NCBI RefSeq assembly: GCF_900113745.1
Contig: NZ_FOQL01000003.1
Location: 1-64,000 of the forward strand
Length of the DNA stretch: 64,000 nucleotides
Direction of reading: 5' to 3'
Origin: Pseudomonas guineae
GTDB taxonomy: Bacteria > Pseudomonadota > Gammaproteobacteria > Pseudomonadales > Pseudomonadaceae
Shown here: positions 62,912 through 64,000 of the stretch, piece by piece
How the letters are laid out: each line of letters starts with the position of its first letter
Position numbering within the stretch: position 1 is the stretch's first letter
Program-made: the position numbers and the translations under genes
The notes under the pieces: model-generated
Database searches by the model: none
Told to the model about the DNA's origin: nothing
Seen by the model: only the letters and a program-made list of their open reading frames with translations

Positions 62912-63937
62912 GTGAAAAAACTCCTGCTGCTATCCCCTTTGCTATTCGCTGCATGCCTGGCTTTAGCGCTGTACCTGCAACCCGAAGGCATTACGCAGCA
63001 ACTCGGGCTCGACAAGCCGCCCGCGCCCAAAGAAAGCGCTTACATACAACCAGGCAAACAAAGCCGAAGCCCCCCGAAAAACACAACGCAGCCATTGAAA
63101 AACCTGCCCGCCTCATTCAGCGGCACCACAGTGGATGGCACCTTTCGCCTTGATGCTGATGGCAACTTGCTGATCAGCGAAGACATCCGTCAAATCTTCG
63201 ATTACTTCCTCGCAGCGGCGGGTGAAGAGCCGCTGCTTAGCAGTGTCGAACGGCTGCGTGCCTATATTGCAGCGCAACTGCCGGCCAATGCCCGGGAACA
63301 AGCGCTGAGCCTGCTCAACCAATACCTCGACTACAAGCGCGAACTGGTCTTACTCGAGCGCGACCTGCCACAGATGGCCAATCTCGAGGCCCTGCGCCAT
63401 CGTGAAATGGCCGTTCAAGCGTTAAGGACGCGCATTTTCGACAGCCAAACCCAGCAGGCTTTTTTTTCCCGCGAAGCGGCCTACAACCAGTTCACCCTGC
63501 AGCGCCTGGCCATTCTGCAAAACAGTCAGTTGGACGATGCCGGCAAAGCCGCCGCCGTCGATCAACTGCGCAACAGCTTGCCCGCCGACATGCAGGACGC
63601 GGTTTTGCCGCAACTGCAAAACGAACTGCGTCAGCAAACTACACGACTGCAGGCCAGCGGAGCCAAGCCAGCACAGATCCGCCAACTGCGTCAGCAACTG
63701 GTCGGCGCCGAAGCCACACAACGTCTTGAGGTGCTTGATCAGCAACGGCAGACCTGGAAAAAGCGTATCGCCCAGTACCGCACCGACAAAGCGGCCATCG
63801 AAAACAATGCCGGACTGAGCGCGGGCGACAAGCGCAGCGCCATTGCCCAGCTGGCTGTAGAAAACTTCGATCAACGCGAACAATTGCGGCTGGACGCTGC
63901 CGAACAGTTGGCGACGCCAAACAAGCCACAACCCTAA
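62912..63937 (+). CDS. lifO: Lipase-specific foldase (Lif)
   Basis: A 341-residue membrane-anchored periplasmic chaperone that folds the lipase before secretion. An N-terminal transmembrane anchor (residues 4-21) is followed by a Pro/Lys-rich linker (about 30-65) and a helical lipase-binding domain. The family motif R-x1-x2-F-D-x-F/Y-L-S/A is represented by [14 protein letters not shown] (about 96-109; R97, F100, D101, Y102). It starts with GTG at 62912 preceded by AAAGAG. It sits 81 bp behind lipA on the same strand, the conserved lipase-foldase order. A terminator follows at 63941-63970. Confidence 0.94.
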   Translation: MKKLLLLSPLLFAACLALALYLQPEGITQQLGLDKPPAPKESAYIQPGKQSRSPPKNTTQPLKNLPASFSGTTVDGTFRLDADGNLLISEDIRQIFDYFLAAAGEEPLLSSVERLRAYIAAQLPANAREQALSLLNQYLDYKRELVLLERDLPQMANLEALRHREMAVQALRTRIFDSQTQQAFFSREAAYNQFTLQRLAILQNSQLDDAGKAAAVDQLRNSLPADMQDAVLPQLQNELRQQTTRLQASGAKPAQIRQLRQQLVGAEATQRLEVLDQQRQTWKKRIAQYRTDKAAIENNAGLSAGDKRSAIAQLAVENFDQREQLRLDAAEQLATPNKPQP

Positions 63938-63940
63938 AAC

Positions 63941-63970
63941 GCTAAAAGCCCACCGAAGTGGGCTTTTAGC
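63941..63970 (+). terminator. Terminator after lifO
   Basis: A perfect 13-bp inverted repeat (GCTAAAAGCCCAC at 63941-63953 and GTGGGCTTTTAGC at 63958-63970) with a CGAA tetraloop 4 bp after the lifO stop. The stem contains the TTTT run, making a clear Rho-independent terminator for lipA-lifO. Confidence 0.85.
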
Positions 63971-64000
63971 GGGCTGCTGCCGAGTCGTTTAACGATTAAC

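Overview
The window is an ordinary stretch of chromosome from a gamma-proteobacterium of the genus Pseudomonas. It is GC-rich and densely coding, and gene content and order recall several P. aeruginosa neighbourhoods: PhhR-phhABC; fumC/DUF2059/bolA/trhO/DsbA-like/ABC exporter; dsbG-TlpA-dsbD with a divergent two-component system; thiolase and PPK2; lipase and foldase. That comparison is from memory, not from a search. A fused glucosylglycerol-phosphate synthase/phosphatase suggests a salt-tolerant, perhaps marine or brackish species. I see no rRNA, tRNA, CRISPR array, insertion sequence or prophage.

Layout. 1-4944: TRAP dicarboxylate transporter genes (one cut by the window edge), a LysR regulator, a class III CoA-transferase and an HMG-CoA-lyase-type enzyme, together a candidate route for a branched hydroxy-dicarboxylate. 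5233-10031: a deaminase, then PhhR and the divergent phhABC operon (phenylalanine to 4-hydroxyphenylpyruvate). 10131-17243: DUF2254 membrane protein, MFS transporter, GgpPS, VOC protein, ArfB and small proteins. 17248-22369: a solute-binding protein, RidA and a three-subunit FAD/2Fe-2S dehydrogenase of the opine/hydroxyproline type, with a divergent LysR. 22426-28366: lrgAB, zapA and a ZapB-like gene, a GlxA-type regulator with a divergent cysteine hydrolase, and an MscS channel coupled to an unusual unrecognised protein. 28620-34147: dsbG, a TlpA-like gene and dsbD, divergent from a DsbRS-like two-component system. 34349-42373: ccoG, a MocR regulator, two chemoreceptors and a YdjM-like membrane protein. 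42735-48453: an NSS transporter, maiA, fumarylacetoacetase, homogentisate dioxygenase and hpd. 48848-57545: ABC exporter, DsbA-like protein, trhO, bolA, DUF2059, DUF2804, fumC, a flavodoxin-fold reductase and an EamA exporter. 57833-63937: a small DUF6316-type protein, thiolase, polyphosphate:AMP phosphotransferase, and the lipA-lifO lipase pair.

How the parts work together. The window encodes the whole phenylalanine/tyrosine catabolic route in two blocks 40 kb apart: phhABC, and hpd-hmgA-fah-maiA. Its end products are fumarate and acetoacetate; fumC and the thiolase in the same window could process the fumarate and, once activated to its CoA ester, the acetoacetate. A TyrR/PhhR-box-like sequence lies upstream of both phhA and hpd, so the two blocks probably share PhhR control. 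The most notable other signals are three 11-bp-phased GRTTAA repeats between dsbD and its response regulator gene, a sigma-54-type promoter with an upstream palindrome before lipA, paired LysR operators before the CoA-transferase gene, and two inverted-repeat elements flanking hpd. Nothing here is clearly a wholly new system. The best candidates for undescribed biology are the MscS partner protein and the substrate of the RidA-linked dehydrogenase cluster.
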